From Arthrobacter pascens (GTDB taxonomy: Bacteria > Actinomycetota > Actinomycetes > Actinomycetales > Micrococcaceae): a stretch of 64,000 nucleotides of DNA. Every line of letters starts with the position of its first letter. Position 1 is the stretch's first letter. A model generated the notes under the pieces. The model saw only the letters and a program-made list of their open reading frames with translations, had not been told where the DNA came from and searched no databases. The stretch is taken from assembly GCF_030816475.1 (NCBI RefSeq), contig NZ_JAUSXF010000001.1, positions 992,001-1,056,000 of the forward strand. Direction: 5' to 3'. The translations under genes were made by a program, and so were the position numbers. Of this stretch, positions 17,818 through 24,316 are shown piece after piece.

Positions 17818-18776
17818 GAGTAGTGGACCTTCCTCTCGACGAATCGCAGCTGTATAACTGTGATGACCAGCAGGATGGCGAAGAGCACCACGGAGATGGC
17901 GGCGGAGTAGCCGGCACGGTTGTAGGCGCCAAAGGCCTGCAGGTAGGCCTCGTAGATCAGGGTGCTGGTGCCGCTGCCGAGGGGTGTCATGATCCGGATG
18001 AGGTCAAAGGCCTGCAGGGAGCTGAGCATGGTGGTGATCAGCAGGAAAAAAGTGGTGGGGGAGAGCAGCGGCAAAGTGATACTGACGAAGCGGCGGTAGC
18101 TGCTGGCACCGTCCAGTGACGCGGCCTCCATGACGTCCTGGGGGAGGGACTGCAAACCGGCAAGGAACACCACAGCGCAGTAACCCAGGTTCTTCCAGAC
18201 GTACACCACAAGCACCATCACCAGGGAAAGCCGGGGATCGTTAATCCACTGCGGGCTCTGCTGGCCCAGGCCGCGGAGGATCCAGGCGAGGACGCCGTAG
18301 CCCGGATCGAATATGAACAACCAGACCAGGCCTACGCCCACCCCGGACAGCACATACGGCGCAAATACGGCCGAGCGGGCGAACGTGGTGCCGCGGACTT
18401 TGGAGTTCAGTGCCAGCGCCACCAGAAGTCCCAACACCATGGAACCGCCTACCGTAACGGCGGTGAACACAGCCGTGGTCCCGAGCACCTTCCCGGCGTC
18501 GGCGCTGGTGAAGAACGTGACGTAGTTTTCCATCCCCACGACGGTGGCCGAGGCGGATCCGAGCGTCCAGTTCAGCGTGGAGTAATAGATGTTGTTCAGG
18601 AGCGGCAGGTAAGTGAAAACGGCGATGAGCAACAGGTTGGGCAGGGCAAGGGCCAGGAAGGTAAAGAAGTCCCTGCGTGCCCTTCCTGGCCAGCGCTTCC
18701 GGCTGGCGGCTGCGTGTGTGCCGGAAGCGGGGGCAGCCCGGGTTGTTGCCTGCCTGTCGGTGAGTTGTGGAGTCAT
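17814..18776 (-). CDS. ABC-importer permease, MalF/UgpA type
   Basis: 320 residues, ATG 18776. First gene of a three-gene importer operon. The N-terminal ~35 residues are polar and basic, then about six membrane segments follow. The EAA motif is DVMEAASLDGASSYRRFVSI followed by TLPLLSP. YLPLLNNIYYSTLNWTLG is typical of sugar/glycerol-phosphate permeases. No ATPase gene is in the operon, so a shared MsmK/UgpC-like ATPase from elsewhere is inferred. The gene is divergent from the P1 peptidase gene; a palindrome lies between them. Confidence 0.92.
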   Translation of the reverse strand: MTPQLTDRQATTRAAPASGTHAAASRKRWPGRARRDFFTFLALALPNLLLIAVFTYLPLLNNIYYSTLNWTLGSASATVVGMENYVTFFTSADAGKVLGTTAVFTAVTVGGSMVLGLLVALALNSKVRGTTFARSAVFAPYVLSGVGVGLVWLFIFDPGYGVLAWILRGLGQQSPQWINDPRLSLVMVLVVYVWKNLGYCAVVFLAGLQSLPQDVMEAASLDGASSYRRFVSITLPLLSPTTFFLLITTMLSSLQAFDLIRIMTPLGSGTSTLIYEAYLQAFGAYNRAGYSAAISVVLFAILLVITVIQLRFVERKVHYS

Positions 18777-18933
18777 GGATCTCTAACGGGAAAGGCCTGG
18801 TGGCAGGCGCAGGGGCGGGGATCTGCCTTCACTCCACCACACCTACGCCCCTGGCAGACGCCCGGAGGCAGGTTCCCGGGCATTGTTGGCCAAGCCTTCG
18901 TTGACGGTTAACTGCCTGTTGAGCGGAGGATTG

Positions 18934-18949
18934 CAAAACGTTCGTTTTG
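18934..18949. promoter_or_regulatory. palindromic operator candidate between importer operon and P1 peptidase gene
   Basis: CAAAACG-TT-CGTTTTG is a perfect 7-bp inverted repeat with a 2-base centre. It sits 157 bases upstream of the permease start and 38 bases upstream of the peptidase start, so it could control either or both. The left 12 bases recur at 20058-20069 upstream of infA. Confidence 0.4.
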
Positions 18950-18987
18950 GAATCCGGTTCCGCTGCTTCTGGGCGGGCAGGAGCACA

Positions 18988-19953
18988 ATGGAGCCTATGG
19001 GAGCCATTACTGACGTGCCGGGGATCCGTGTGGGCCACCAGCAGAAGACCGACGGCGGCTGGCTGACCGGCGTCACAGTTGTTCTGCCACCGCCCGGAAC
19101 CGTCGGTTCCGTGGACGTCCGCGGGGGCGGTCCGGCAACCCATGAGACGGACGCCTTGGATCCCACCACCCTGGTCTCCACCGTGGATGCCGTAGTGCTC
19201 ACGGGGGGCAGCGCCTATGGCCTGGTCAGTGCGCACGGCGCCCAGCGCTGGTGCGAGGAGAATGGCAGGGGCTTCGGCATTAGCGGCGGAGTAGTGCCCA
19301 TCGTGCCCGCCGCCGCCATCTTCGACCTCGGCCGCGGCGGCGATTTCGCGGCCCGCCCGGACGCCGCGATGGGTTACGCGGCAACCGCGTCCGCGGCTGC
19401 CGAGATGGAAGGGCACGACGTCGGACGCGGCAACGTGGGAGCCGGTACGGGAGCGCTGATCGGACGGCGCCAGTTCAAAGGCGGAGTCGGCACAGCGTCC
19501 GTCACCCTCGACAACGGGGTCGTCATTGGGGCTTTGGCGGTAGTGAACGCCTTGGGCCTGCCGTTCCTGTTGACCGACGCAAATGCTGAGCCTGGCACCG
19601 AGCGGACCGGGGCGGAACCACAGCAGCTGAACACCACGCTCGTCGTCGTTGCCACCAACGCCGTCCTGGACAAGACCGAGTGCAACCGGACGGCCTCGGC
19701 CGCCCAGGCAGGGATAGCAAGGGCGCTCAATCCGAGCCACACCCTGGCCGATGGTGACACGGTGTTTTGCCTGGCCACAGGCGGGATCACCCTGGATCGC
19801 AGCACCGAAGCTGCCCGGCAGATCAGTCTCATTACCCTGCAAAGTGCGGCAGCCGACGTCGTCCGTTCCGCCATCCTTGACGGGGTCTTCAGCGCGGAAG
19901 CGGTGACAACCCCGGCAGGCGAATATGGTGCGTTCGGGAGCTCATTGCGCTAA
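18988..19953 (+). CDS. P1-family (DmpA/NylC-like) autoproteolytic peptidase
   Basis: 321 residues from ATG 18988 with SD CAGGAG; a longer frame to 18883 would run through the divergent promoter. The fold is that of L-aminopeptidase DmpA and nylon-oligomer hydrolase NylC: GAITDVPGIRVGH, VVLTGGSAYGL, VPIVPAAAIFDL and GNVGAGTGALIG are all family motifs. In this family the precursor cuts itself to expose a Ser or Thr nucleophile; the matching site here is LNTT, with N215/T216 as the probable cleavage point. No signal peptide is seen. The substrate is unknown. Confidence 0.88.
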   Translation: MEPMGAITDVPGIRVGHQQKTDGGWLTGVTVVLPPPGTVGSVDVRGGGPATHETDALDPTTLVSTVDAVVLTGGSAYGLVSAHGAQRWCEENGRGFGISGGVVPIVPAAAIFDLGRGGDFAARPDAAMGYAATASAAAEMEGHDVGRGNVGAGTGALIGRRQFKGGVGTASVTLDNGVVIGALAVVNALGLPFLLTDANAEPGTERTGAEPQQLNTTLVVVATNAVLDKTECNRTASAAQAGIARALNPSHTLADGDTVFCLATGGITLDRSTEAARQISLITLQSAAADVVRSAILDGVFSAEAVTTPAGEYGAFGSSLR

Positions 19954-20057
19954 CATGGCTGGATTTAACATTCACGCCGAAGTGGCGTAGTGTTGTTTGT
20001 TGGTTGTCTGCCCTGCCACGCCCATTTGCGGCCGGCTGTTTGACGATCAATCAATCA

Positions 20058-20069
20058 CAAAACGTTCGT
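20058..20069. promoter_or_regulatory. second copy of the CAAAACGTTCGT element, upstream of infA
   Basis: The 12 bases are identical to 18934-18945, where they form the left part of a palindrome; here the right arm is degraded. The element lies 53 bases before the infA start, downstream of a possible -35 TTGACG (20040-20045). It may be coincidental. Confidence 0.25.
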
Positions 20070-20122
20070 AGCCATGCCCGGTGCAATCCGGGGGGATGCG
20101 GCAACAACAGTTAGCGGAGGGT

Positions 20123-20344
20123 ATGGCCAAGAAGGACGGGGTCATTGAGATCGAGGGCGTTGTGACTGAGGCGCTGCCTAACGCGATGTTTCGCGTTGAG
20201 CTCACCAACAAGCACATCGTTCTGGCACACATCTCAGGCAAGATGCGCCAGCACTACATCAGGATCCTTCCTGAGGACCGGGTAGTGGTGGAACTGAGCC
20301 CTTATGACCTCACTCGGGGTCGTATCGTCTACCGCTACAAGTAA
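20123..20344 (+). CDS. infA: translation initiation factor IF-1
   Basis: 73 residues, the normal IF-1 size, from ATG 20123 with SD GCGGAGGG. IF-1 binds the 30S A site during initiation. [40 protein letters not shown] and [13 protein letters not shown] are diagnostic of its OB fold. An upstream in-frame ATG at 20081 gives an un-IF-1-like extension and is not used. rpmJ follows after 68 bases. Confidence 0.98.
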   Translation: MAKKDGVIEIEGVVTEALPNAMFRVELTNKHIVLAHISGKMRQHYIRILPEDRVVVELSPYDLTRGRIVYRYK

Positions 20345-20412
20345 ATTCTGGGCAGCCCCGGCATGAGCTGAGGCTGCTCCAGTTGACCAACTGCCACACG
20401 CAAAGGAATGCC

Positions 20413-20526
20413 ATGAAGGTCAAGCCGAGCGTCAAGCAGATCTGCGAAAAGTGCAAAGTGATCCGCCGTAATGGCCGGGTCATGGTGATCTGCGAGAACC
20501 CGCGCCACAAGCAGCGCCAGGGCTAA
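20413..20526 (+). CDS. rpmJ: 50S ribosomal protein L36 (zinc-ribbon form)
   Basis: 37 residues starting [20 protein letters not shown], with the SD AAAGGA. It keeps the zinc-binding pattern CEKC, then C at ENPR context and a His (C-x2-C-x12-C-x4-H). It therefore is the zinc-dependent form. It binds late in 50S assembly. Two small perfect hairpins follow the stop codon at once. Confidence 0.97.
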   Translation: MKVKPSVKQICEKCKVIRRNGRVMVICENPRHKQRQG

Positions 20527-20562
20527 ATTTCCCGCTTCGGGAAATCCTGGGTTGCTAACCCA
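20527..20562 (+). other. two tandem hairpins after rpmJ
   Basis: ATTTCCCG-CTT-CGGGAAAT (20527-20545) and TGGGTT-GCT-AACCCA (20548-20562) are both perfect. They begin at the rpmJ stop codon. They could protect the infA-rpmJ transcript end or be part of the rpsM leader. Confidence 0.5.
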
Positions 20563-20636
20563 CGCAAGTAAATAAAGGCAGCACAAGCTGATCTGGAACA
20601 TTGAGCTCGAAAGAGTCCGGACAGCTAACCCCCGGT

Positions 20637-20700
20637 CGGAGGCTGGGGCCGCACAGAACGTGCGGGTGTACTGCCTACGACCTCCGGTTTATTCAAGGAG
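20637..20700 (+). promoter_or_regulatory. foldable leader of rpsM with alternative SD pairing
   Basis: CGGAGG (20637-20642) can pair with CCTCCG (20681-20686), enclosing a second helix CCGCAC (20649-20654) with GTGCGG (20660-20665). The same CTCC (20682-20685) can instead pair with the GGAG of the rpsM SD (20697-20700). The two states are mutually exclusive, as in a translational switch. Confidence 0.4.
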
Positions 20701-20710
20701 TACTGCCACT

Positions 20711-21085
20711 ATGGCTCGTCTCGCTGGCGTAGACATTCCCCGCGAAAAGCGGCTGGAAATTGCGCTTACTTACATCTACGGCGTGGGCAAGACCCGTGCA
20801 CACGAAACCCTGGCTGCCACGGGCATCAGCGCTGACGTTCGCGTCAAGGATCTGACTGATTCCCAGCTGGTTGAGCTGCGTGACTACATTGAAGGCAACT
20901 ACAAGGTTGAGGGTGACCTTCGCCGCGAAGTAGCAGCAGATATCCGCCGCAAGGTTGAAATCGGCAGCTACGAAGGCCTGCGCCACCGCAAGGGCCTGCC
21001 CGTACGCGGACAGCGTACGAAGACCAACGCACGTACCCGCAAGGGCCCGAAGCGTACCGTCGCCGGCAAGAAGAAGGCACGTTAA
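20711..21085 (+). CDS. rpsM: 30S ribosomal protein S13
   Basis: 124 residues from ATG 20711 with SD AAGGAG. S13 is in the 30S head and contacts L5 and the P-site t[41 protein letters not shown] and the C-terminal [19 protein letters not shown] are typical. A longer frame from 20660 is excluded because it runs through the structured leader. It starts the alpha operon (rpsM, rpsK, rpoA, rplQ). Confidence 0.98.
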   Translation: MARLAGVDIPREKRLEIALTYIYGVGKTRAHETLAATGISADVRVKDLTDSQLVELRDYIEGNYKVEGDLRREVAADIRRKVEIGSYEGLRHRKGLPVRGQRTKTNARTRKGPKRTVAGKKKAR

Positions 21086-21137
21086 TCCCAGCGGGATTAA
21101 CGATTGCCTACCCCGATAACTTTCTGTAGGAGAAAAA

Positions 21138-21539
21138 ATGCCCCCGAAGACTCGTGGCGCGGTTCGCAAGCCGCGTAAGAAGGACAAGAAGAATATCGCG
21201 CTTGGCCAGGCGCACATCAAGAGCACTTTTAACAACACCATCGTGTCCATCACGGACCCGAACGGTGCTGTTATCTCTTGGGCTTCCTCAGGTGAGGTTG
21301 GCTTCAAGGGCTCACGCAAGTCCACCCCGTTCGCAGCCCAGATGGCTGCCGAAGCTGCTGCCAAGCGTGCGCAGGAGCACGGCATGCGCAAGGTTGACGT
21401 TTTCGTCAAGGGACCGGGATCCGGACGCGAAACCGCAATCCGCTCGCTGCAGGCCGCTGGCCTGGAGGTTGGCTCCATCCAGGACGTCACCCCCGCAGCG
21501 CACAACGGCTGCCGTCCGCCGAAGCGCCGCCGCGTCTAA
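21138..21539 (+). CDS. rpsK: 30S ribosomal protein S11
   Basis: 133 residues. S11 forms part of the 30S platform near the E site. The sequence [20 protein letters not shown] and the C-terminal [20 protein letters not shown] are diagnostic. SD AGGAG precedes the ATG. In many bacteria rpsD (S4) follows; here rpoA comes next after 130 bases that hold only a hairpin. Confidence 0.98.
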   Translation: MPPKTRGAVRKPRKKDKKNIALGQAHIKSTFNNTIVSITDPNGAVISWASSGEVGFKGSRKSTPFAAQMAAEAAAKRAQEHGMRKVDVFVKGPGSGRETAIRSLQAAGLEVGSIQDVTPAAHNGCRPPKRRRV

Positions 21540-21558
21540 GCCTTTCCCGCCGCTGGAG

Positions 21559-21588
21559 CTTGCCCGGACCGTTGACGGTCCGGGCAAG
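21559..21588 (+). terminator. perfect 13-bp hairpin between rpsK and rpoA
   Basis: CTTGCCCGGACCG (21559-21571), loop TTGA, CGGTCCGGGCAAG (21576-21588). No T-tract. It sits where rpsD would lie in other genomes. It may attenuate transcription or define a processed 3' end. Confidence 0.5.
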
Positions 21589-21669
21589 CCCGGCGCGTTA
21601 AGTCTTCAGACCGAATTTCCACCACCTGTGTTGCGTCATATAGCGGATGCTCGCCGAAAGGAAACCTAA

Positions 21670-22680
21670 GTGCTCATTGCACAGCGCCCCACCCTCTCCG
21701 AAGAGGTAGTCTCCGAAAACCGTTCACGTTTCATCATTGAACCGCTGGAACCGGGCTTCGGCTACACCCTCGGAAACTCCCTCCGCCGTACCCTGCTCTC
21801 CTCCATCCCCGGTGCCGCTGTAACCAGCATCCGGATCGATGGCGTGCTGCACGAGTTCACCACGGTTCCGGGTGTCAAGGAAGATGTCACTGAGATCATC
21901 CTGAACATCAAGAGCCTGTCGGTCTCCTCCGAGCACGACGAGCCGGTTGTTGCCTACCTGCGCAAGCAGGGCCCGGGAGTCGTCACCGCCGCGGACATCG
22001 CACCGCCGGCCGGCGTCGAATTCCACAACCCGGATCTGCACATTGCCACGCTGAACTCGAAGGGCAAGTTCGAACTCGAACTGACCATCGAACGCGGCCG
22101 CGGCTACGTTTCGGCAGCTCAGAACAAGTCCGGCGATTCCGAGATCGGCCGCATCCCGGTCGACTCGATCTACTCACCGGTGCTGAAGGTTACTTTCCGC
22201 GTGGAAGCAACCCGTGTTGAGCAGCGCACCGACTTCGACAAGCTCATTGTCGACGTCGAGACCAAGCAGGCCATCGCCCCGCGCGACGCCGTTGCTTCGG
22301 CAGGTACCACCCTGGTGGAACTGTTCGGTCTGGCCCGCGAGCTGAACACCGCAGCTGAAGGTATCGAGATTGGCCCGTCGCCGACGGATGCTGCCCTGGC
22401 AGCAGACATGGCCCTGCCGATCGAGGATCTGGACCTCACCGTCCGTTCCTACAACTGCCTCAAGCGTGAGGGCATCCACACCGTGGGTGAACTCGTAGCC
22501 CGCTCCGAGGCCGACCTGATGGACATCCGTAACTTCGGTGCGAAGTCCATTGACGAGGTCAAGGCAAAGCTGGTTGAACTGGGCCTGTCCCTCAAGGACT
22601 CGCCTCCCGGTTTTGACCTCGCAGCACGCGCCGCAGCAATTGAAGAGGACGACGCCGCCTTCGGCGACGACGAACTCTAA
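21670..22680 (+). CDS. rpoA: RNA polymerase alpha subunit
   Basis: 336 residues from GTG 21670 (SD GAAAGGAAA). The N-terminal assembly domain covers about residues 1-230 ([39 protein letters not shown]). After a linker, the C-terminal domain (about 255-320) has [15 protein letters not shown] and [18 protein letters not shown], which bind UP-element DNA and activators. The final residues are acidic. It is a normal alpha-operon member. Confidence 0.99.
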   Translation: MLIAQRPTLSEEVVSENRSRFIIEPLEPGFGYTLGNSLRRTLLSSIPGAAVTSIRIDGVLHEFTTVPGVKEDVTEIILNIKSLSVSSEHDEPVVAYLRKQGPGVVTAADIAPPAGVEFHNPDLHIATLNSKGKFELELTIERGRGYVSAAQNKSGDSEIGRIPVDSIYSPVLKVTFRVEATRVEQRTDFDKLIVDVETKQAIAPRDAVASAGTTLVELFGLARELNTAAEGIEIGPSPTDAALAADMALPIEDLDLTVRSYNCLKREGIHTVGELVARSEADLMDIRNFGAKSIDEVKAKLVELGLSLKDSPPGFDLAARAAAIEEDDAAFGDDEL

Positions 22681-22697
22681 GACAGATCTTGGCCGCC

Positions 22698-22725
22698 GGG
22701 CCGGACACCAAGGTGTGACCGGCCC
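22698..22725 (+). terminator. hairpin between rpoA and rplQ
   Basis: GGGCCGG-ACACC-AA-GGTGT-GA-CCGGCCC: a 12-bp stem with a 2-base asymmetric bulge. No T-tract, and it ends 27 bases before rplQ. It is likely to be a partial attenuator or RNA-stability element rather than a full stop. Confidence 0.45.
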
Positions 22726-22752
22726 GCGGCTTCCATATGAGGAGAAACAATT

Positions 22753-23355
22753 ATGCCTACCCCCACTAAGGGTCCGCGCCTCGGAGGCGGCCCGGCTCAC
22801 GAGCGTCTCATGCTCGCGAACCTGGCAGCAGCACTGTTCGAGCACAAGCGGATCACCACCACGGTGACCAAGGCCAAGCGGCTCAAGCCGTACGCCGAGC
22901 GTCTGGTGACTTTCGCCAAGCGCGGCGACCTGGCTTCACGCCGTCGTGTACTTGGCCTGATCAGCAACAAGGGCGTTGTCCACGAGCTGTTCACCGACAT
23001 TGCCCAGGCAGTGGAGAACCGCGACGGCGGCTACACCCGCATCACCAAGATCGGCAACCGTAAGGGCGACAACGCTCCCATGGCTGTCATCGAGCTGGTT
23101 CTTGAGCCCGTTTCCGCCAAGCAGGCCGTTGTAGCCGAGGCTACCTCTGCTGCGAAGCGCGACGCCGACAAGAAGGAAGCCGCTGCTGCTCCGGTTGCTG
23201 CTGAAGCTCCCGAGGCCGAGGTCGTCGAGACCGAAGCTGCTGAGGCTGACGCTGCAACCGAAGAAGCCGCTACCGAAGAGGCTCCTGCCGCTGAGGAAGC
23301 TCCCGCTGCAGAAGCCGCTGAAGAGCCCGCTGCTGAGGAAAAGGACGCGAAGTAA
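22753..23355 (+). CDS. rplQ: 50S ribosomal protein L17 with long acidic tail
   Basis: 200 residues; E. coli L17 has 127. The core (about residues 1-120: [60 protein letters not shown]) is complete. The remaining ~80 residues are almost entirely Ala, Glu, Pro and Val, strongly acidic, ending EKDAK. Such tails are common in actinobacterial L17. SD GAGGAG precedes the ATG. Last ribosomal gene of the alpha operon. Confidence 0.98.
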   Translation: MPTPTKGPRLGGGPAHERLMLANLAAALFEHKRITTTVTKAKRLKPYAERLVTFAKRGDLASRRRVLGLISNKGVVHELFTDIAQAVENRDGGYTRITKIGNRKGDNAPMAVIELVLEPVSAKQAVVAEATSAAKRDADKKEAAAAPVAAEAPEAEVVETEAAEADAATEEAATEEAPAAEEAPAAEAAEEPAAEEKDAK

Positions 23356-23373
23356 TTCGCTGATTCCTTCGCA

Positions 23374-23379
23374 TAGACT
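23374..23379 (+). promoter_or_regulatory. -10 box of a probable leaderless truA promoter
   Basis: TAGACT ends 7 bases before the truA ATG (23387), the exact spacing at which the transcript would begin at the start codon. There is no SD before this ATG. No good -35 is visible, as is frequent for such promoters. Confidence 0.5.
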
Positions 23380-23386
23380 TGAGTCT

Positions 23387-24277
23387 ATGAACGACCAAAA
23401 ACCCGCGGCCCCCGTTTTGGGGGGCGGCGGGTTTTTGCGTATCCGGCTTGATTTGTCGTACGACGGCGGCCCCTTCAGCGGGTGGGCCCTGCAGCCGGGC
23501 CTGCGCACCGTCCAGGGGGTCCTGGAAGAAGCATTGGCGCTGCTGGTCCGCCGCCCCGTCCGGGTTACCGTGGCGGGCCGTACAGACGCCGGAGTGCACG
23601 CCCGCGGCCAGGTGGTCCACCTGGACCTGACCCAGGCCGAGTGGCTGGGACTCAACAGGGGAGTGGAACTGGATCCCGCCGTCGCACTGCTGCGGCGCCT
23701 GCGGGGTGCCCTCAGCAGGGGCCTGGGCGATCTGACCGGGGCCATTGAGGTTCACCTTGTCAGCGTGGCGCCGCCGGGCTTCGATGCCAGGTTCTCAGCT
23801 CTGTGGCGGCGCTACAGCTACCGGATCGCCGACGGTCCCGCCCTGTGGGATCCGCTGGAGCGGTACTTCACGCTCTGGCACAAGAATCCCCTGGACGTGG
23901 ATCTTTTGAACGCGGGGGCCTCCCAGCTGTTGGGCCTGCAGAATTTCCTGTCCTTCTGCAAGCCCAGGGAGGGGGCCACCACCATCCGGGAGCTGCAGCG
24001 CTTTGAGTTTGCCCGCGGGGAGGATGGAGTCATCGTGGCCACCGTCCAGGCCGATGCGTTCTGCCACAACATGGTCCGGGCGCTGGTCGGGTCGGCCCTT
24101 TTCGTGGGCGAGGGCGTGGAAGAGCCGGGCTGGCTGCACGAGCGGCTGCTCGCGAAGAAACGGGATGCCAAGTCGGTACTGGCCGCACCGCATCCGTTGG
24201 TCCTGGAGGAAGTTGCCTACCCCTCCGACGGCGAGATGCTCGCTAGGGCAGAACTGACGCGGGCGGTTAGGGAGTAG
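23387..24277 (+). CDS. truA: tRNA pseudouridine(38-40) synthase TruA
   Basis: 296 residues from ATG 23387. TruA makes pseudouridine at tRNA positions 38-40. The catalytic Asp lies in VAGRTDAGVHARGQVVHLDL; LRIRLDLSYDGGPFSGWALQ and FCHNMVRALVGSALFVGEG are further signatures. The first ~16 codons encode KPAAPVLGGGGF and coincide with an intrinsic terminator. A TTG at 23435 would start the protein right at the conserved RIRLDLSYDG and is an alternative. The gene is preceded by rplQ; rplM, its usual next neighbour, is 19 kb away behind the pilus island. Confidence 0.93.
   Translation: MNDQKPAAPVLGGGGFLRIRLDLSYDGGPFSGWALQPGLRTVQGVLEEALALLVRRPVRVTVAGRTDAGVHARGQVVHLDLTQAEWLGLNRGVELDPAVALLRRLRGALSRGLGDLTGAIEVHLVSVAPPGFDARFSALWRRYSYRIADGPALWDPLERYFTLWHKNPLDVDLLNAGASQLLGLQNFLSFCKPREGATTIRELQRFEFARGEDGVIVATVQADAFCHNMVRALVGSALFVGEGVEEPGWLHERLLAKKRDAKSVLAAPHPLVLEEVAYPSDGEMLARAELTRAVRE
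23397..23436 (+). terminator. intrinsic terminator inside the 5' end of truA
   Basis: AAAAACCCGC (23397-23406) pairs perfectly with GCGGGTTTTT (23427-23436), extended inside by CCCCC with GGGGG around a GTTTT loop. The stem ends in a run of five T. It has the complete form of a Rho-independent terminator, 42 bases after the rplQ stop and ten bases inside the truA frame. Confidence 0.8.
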
Positions 24278-24316
24278 TCCCGACCCGCACCTGAGCCCCC
24301 AAAGGCTCCTACACGT

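Noticed and set aside
15482..18776. Naming the importer genes ugpA/ugpE/ugpB outright
   Set aside because: The family resemblance fits, but no glycerophosphodiesterase or ATPase gene is present and ligand specificity cannot be read from the sequence.
24293..24308. GAGCC/GGCTC stem between truA and the kinase gene
   Set aside because: A 5-bp stem without a T-tract; not enough to call a terminator.
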